NCBI GenBank assembly: GCA_039829965.1
Contig: CP139909.1
Coordinates: 186,001 to 250,000, forward strand
Direction: 5' to 3'
DNA: 64,000 nucleotides
Source of the DNA: Buchnera aphidicola (Chaetogeoica yunlongensis)
GTDB taxonomy: Bacteria > Pseudomonadota > Gammaproteobacteria > Enterobacterales > Enterobacteriaceae
How positions within the stretch are numbered: position 1 is the first letter of the stretch; each line of letters starts with the position of its first letter. The notes below the pieces were generated by a model that was not told the DNA's origin, made no database searches, and worked only from the letters and a program-made list of their open reading frames with translations. Shown one piece after another: positions 61,510 through 64,000 of this stretch. The position numbers and the translations under genes were made by a program.

Positions 61510-62247
61510 ATGTTATTAAAAAATTTATTAAAATATAATAAAAAAATACCTATGCATGTGGCTATTATTATGGATGGTAATGGAAGGTGGGCGAAAAAAA
61601 ATGGAAAATCACGCGTATTTGGTCATTTTGCAGGATTTAAAGCTGCAAAAAAAGCTATTTCTTGTGCTTTATTTTATAAGTTAAAAAAGCTTACTTTATA
61701 TGCTTTTAGTAGTGAAAATTGGGACCGTCCTATATTGGAAATAAAAGTATTAATGGAATTATTTTTTTATGCTTTATCAAGTGAACTAGCTAAATTAAAT
61801 AAATATAACATTCGTTTAAAAATTATTGGTGATAAGCAGCGTTTTAATAACGTACTAAGAGATAGAATGGATGTTATTGAAAATTCAACTATTAAAAATA
61901 ATGGGTTAATATTAAACATAGCTGCTAATTATGGTGGTCGCTGGGAAATAGTAGAAGTAATAAAAAAATTATTGTTTGAAATTAAAGCAGGAAGATTATC
62001 TGAAAGTGATATTACTGAATCTACTATATCTAAATTTCTTTTAATTAAAGATGATATTCCTGTAGATTTAGTTATTAGAACTGGAGGAGAATATCGATTA
62101 AGCAATTTTTTAATATGGCAAATTACGTATTCAGAATTATATTTTACTAATTTGTTTTGGCCTGATTTTAACAGAAAAGAATTTGAAAGAGCTATATGTT
62201 TTTTTCTTAAGAGAAAACGTAGATTTGGTAAAATAAATGTAAAATAA
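61510..62247 (+). CDS. uppS: Undecaprenyl diphosphate synthase
   Basis: UppS extends farnesyl diphosphate with eight isopentenyl units to form the C55 carrier lipid of peptidoglycan. The protein has 245 residues (E. coli 253). The catalytic Asp is in VAIIMDGNGRWAKKN, followed by LYAFSSENWDRP, NIAANYGGRWEIV, VIRTGGEYRLSNFL and YSELYFTNLFWPDF. It supplies lipid carrier for MraY/MurG. In E. coli it is followed by cdsA, rseP, bamA, skp and lpxD; none of them lies in the gap before fabZ. Confidence 0.95.
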   Translation: MLLKNLLKYNKKIPMHVAIIMDGNGRWAKKNGKSRVFGHFAGFKAAKKAISCALFYKLKKLTLYAFSSENWDRPILEIKVLMELFFYALSSELAKLNKYNIRLKIIGDKQRFNNVLRDRMDVIENSTIKNNGLILNIAANYGGRWEIVEVIKKLLFEIKAGRLSESDITESTISKFLLIKDDIPVDLVIRTGGEYRLSNFLIWQITYSELYFTNLFWPDFNRKEFERAICFFLKRKRRFGKINVK

Positions 62248-62372
62248 AGGAATAGATGTTTTTTAAATTTTTTATCTAGTGTGTAATGCATACATATTAG
62301 TATTTAAATATATATTATGAATGGTATGTAAAAATTTCGTTTTATAGTGAGCAACAAATGTATTAATTTTAT

Positions 62373-62549
62373 ATGTTAAATATTTTAGGTAGATTTTTTC
62401 ATAAAGAAGAATTTCAATATAATTTAAAATTACAAAAATTAATTTTTAAAAAAATGGTGTTTTACTATTATAATTTTAAATATATTTATTTTCCATTATT
62501 AGGTGATATATGTATTCAAAATAAATTTTATGTAATTTTTATTTTTTAA
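62373..62549 (+). other. Unassigned 58-codon ORF in the uppS-fabZ gap
   Basis: An open frame from ATG 62373 (MLNILGRFFHKEEFQ) to TAA 62549 lies alone in the 371-base gap between uppS and fabZ. It is rich in Phe, Tyr, Ile and Lys, as any random frame in this DNA would be. No ribosome-binding site and no similarity to bamA or its neighbours are apparent to me. I list it because this gap holds nothing else and 58 codons without a stop is longish for such A+T content. Confidence 0.2.
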
Positions 62550-62618
62550 ATTAAGTAGGTTTTTATGAATATTTTATATAGATATATTATTAATATTAAT
62601 TAGTGTTCTTGAAAAATA

Positions 62619-63053
62619 ATGTATAATTTTGAAAATAAAGATATTATTCAATTATTACCTCATAAATATCCCTTCTTGTTTGTTGATAAAATTGTTAAAT
62701 ATAAAAAAAATAATAATATTTCGACAATAAAAAATGTTTCTTATAGTGATTTTTGTTTTATGGGACATTTTTATGATAATCCTGTATTTCCAGGAGTTTT
62801 AGTTTTAGAGTCTATAGCTCAAACAGCTTGTCTCTTAGTATATAAAAGTTTTAATATTTCTCATAAAAATAGTTGTTTATATTTAACTAATGTTCATCAT
62901 ACAGTGTTTAAAAAAAAAGTATTTCCAGGTGATCAAATGTTAATAAACGTTTCTATTGACAAAATTTATCGAAAGTTAATTTATTTTTCTGGTGTAGTAT
63001 CAGTTAATAATATTATTGTATGTAAATCGTCTATTTCATGTATGTTAAAATAG
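62619..63053 (+). CDS. fabZ: 3-hydroxyacyl-ACP dehydratase FabZ
   Basis: FabZ dehydrates 3-hydroxyacyl-ACP in fatty acid elongation. The protein has 144 residues (E. coli 151). The hot-dog fold signature reads [21 protein letters not shown], with the catalytic His in GHF and Glu in [21 protein letters not shown] and FPGDQMLI flank it. There is no clear ribosome-binding site. lpxA, lpxB and rnhB, which lie between fabZ and dnaE in E. coli, are missing. Confidence 0.95.
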   Translation: MYNFENKDIIQLLPHKYPFLFVDKIVKYKKNNNISTIKNVSYSDFCFMGHFYDNPVFPGVLVLESIAQTACLLVYKSFNISHKNSCLYLTNVHHTVFKKKVFPGDQMLINVSIDKIYRKLIYFSGVVSVNNIIVCKSSISCMLK

Positions 63054-63322
63054 AAATTATTTTTTTTTTGAATTAGTTAAGTTAATTACTTCGTCGATAT
63101 TTTATTTTTTTAAGATTTATTATTTTTGAAATATAATATGATTAAATTTTTTATTTTATTTTTAAGATAGTTTTTGTTGGATGTATTAAAATAGTTAAAT
63201 GAAATATAATTTTTGATTTAGAATATATTGGTTATAATATTTCATAAAAAACTTTTTAATTTTAGTTTGAGTTTTATAGATATTTAGTATTTGTTTTAAA
63301 ATTAATGTTATTGGAAAATTTA

Positions 63323-64000
63323 ATGTCTAATGTTAAGTTTATTCATTTAAGAGTCCATAGTGATTTTTCTATGTCAGATGGATTAGCTAAACCTGAAATG
63401 TTGGTTAGATATGCAGAAAAATTAAATATGCCTGCTTTAGCCATAACTGATGAAAATAATTTATATGGAATGATAAAATTTTATAAAAAATCTTTAAGTT
63501 GTGGGCTTAAACCAATTTTAGGAGTAGATCTTCAACTTTCTTCTAATGAAGGATATGTATTTAAAAATCAAGTAACTAAGATTACCGCATTAGTTTCTAA
63601 TAGTACTGGATATTATAATCTTATCGCTTTACTTTCGAGTGCATATAAGTTGGGATATAATAATAATATAGGAATTGTTATAAAAAGACGGTGGTTAGTG
63701 AAATATAGAGCAGGAATAATTTTATTATCAGGAGGATTACAGGGAGATGTTGGAATTAATTTATTAAATAATAATCAGAATTTAGTATTAAAATGTTTAT
63801 CATTTTATAATAAATATTTTAAAAATTCCTATTATTTAGAAATAACTCGTATTGGAAAAAAACCAGAAGAGGAATACATTTCTAAAATTAAAGAATTAGT
63901 TATTAAATATAATTTTCCTGTTGTAGCTACTAACAAAGTTTGTTTTCTACATGAAAGTGATTTTAAAGCACATAAAATTCGTTTTTGTATTAATCAAAGT
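63323..64000 (+). CDS. dnaE: DNA polymerase III alpha subunit (5' part, runs off window)
   Basis: DnaE is the replicative DNA polymerase. The first 226 codons are present (E. coli total 1160). They begin [20 protein letters not shown], matching E. coli, and cover most of the N-terminal PHP domain with HLRVHSDFS and [13 protein letters not shown]. The frame is open to the window edge. The upstream gap of 269 bases holds nothing else I can recognise. Confidence 0.97.
   Translation, partial: MSNVKFIHLRVHSDFSMSDGLAKPEMLVRYAEKLNMPALAITDENNLYGMIKFYKKSLSCGLKPILGVDLQLSSNEGYVFKNQVTKITALVSNSTGYYNLIALLSSAYKLGYNNNIGIVIKRRWLVKYRAGIILLSGGLQGDVGINLLNNNQNLVLKCLSFYNKYFKNSYYLEITRIGKKPEEEYISKIKELVIKYNFPVVATNKVCFLHESDFKAHKIRFCINQS

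Noticed and set aside
1..64000. CRISPR arrays, insertion sequences, phage genes, tRNA or rRNA genes
   Set aside because: I read all intergenic stretches for regular repeats, transposase motifs and GC-rich cloverleaf or T-loop sequences and found none apart from the tmRNA.

Overview
The window is a very AT-rich, gene-dense stretch of a reduced gammaproteobacterial chromosome. Gene content and order match Buchnera aphidicola, the obligate aphid endosymbiont: nrdA-gyrA, tsa-ung-grpE-nadK-ssrA-grxD-rnt-sodA-pth-ychF, thrABC, dksA-truA-mrcB-secA, guaC-aceEF-lpd, erpA, the dcw division/cell-wall cluster, ilvIH, degP-dapD-map, rpsB-tsf-pyrH-frr, uppS-fabZ-dnaE. Nearly every gene is a close match to its Escherichia coli counterpart, often with an identical start and length. 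The strain cannot be fixed from the sequence. The retained apbE and DUF2076 gene, and the missing pan, spe, dxr and bamA genes, suggest a lineage other than the well-known pea-aphid one.

Layout. 1-13.5 kb: ribonucleotide reductase (cut by the window edge), gyrase A, a DUF2076 protein, a peroxiredoxin, uracil-DNA glycosylase, GrpE, NAD kinase, tmRNA, monothiol glutaredoxin, RNase T, MnSOD, peptidyl-tRNA hydrolase and YchF. 13.5-18.3 kb: the thrABC operon on the minus strand, headed by an attenuator-like hairpin. 18.3-27.8 kb: DksA, TruA, a PBP1b cut down to its glycosyltransferase half, SecA without its zinc tail, and GMP reductase, separated by long decayed spacers. 27.8-33.3 kb: pyruvate dehydrogenase complex. 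34.2-50.7 kb: ErpA, then the dcw cluster on the minus strand (rsmH, ftsL, ftsI, murE, murF, mraY, murD, ftsW, murG, murC, ddlB, ftsA, ftsZ; no ftsQ). 50.8-54.3 kb: acetohydroxyacid synthase III and ApbE. 54.6-57.8 kb: DegP, DapD, Map. 58.1-64 kb: the rpsB-tsf-pyrH-frr series, uppS, fabZ and the start of dnaE.

How it fits together: threonine (ThrABC), valine/isoleucine (IlvIH) and lysine/DAP (DapD) steps serve host nutrition. The dcw genes plus uppS and dapD still make peptidoglycan precursor, while polymerisation has been pared down. The most notable signal is genome decay through homopolymer tracts. Three otherwise full-length genes (ung, murE, ftsI) are each out of frame by one base at a 10-12 nt A/T run, whereas grpE and thrA carry runs of the same length in frame. 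This fits known poly(A) transcriptional slippage in insect endosymbionts. I saw no mobile element, CRISPR array, tRNA or phage gene, and no clearly new system.
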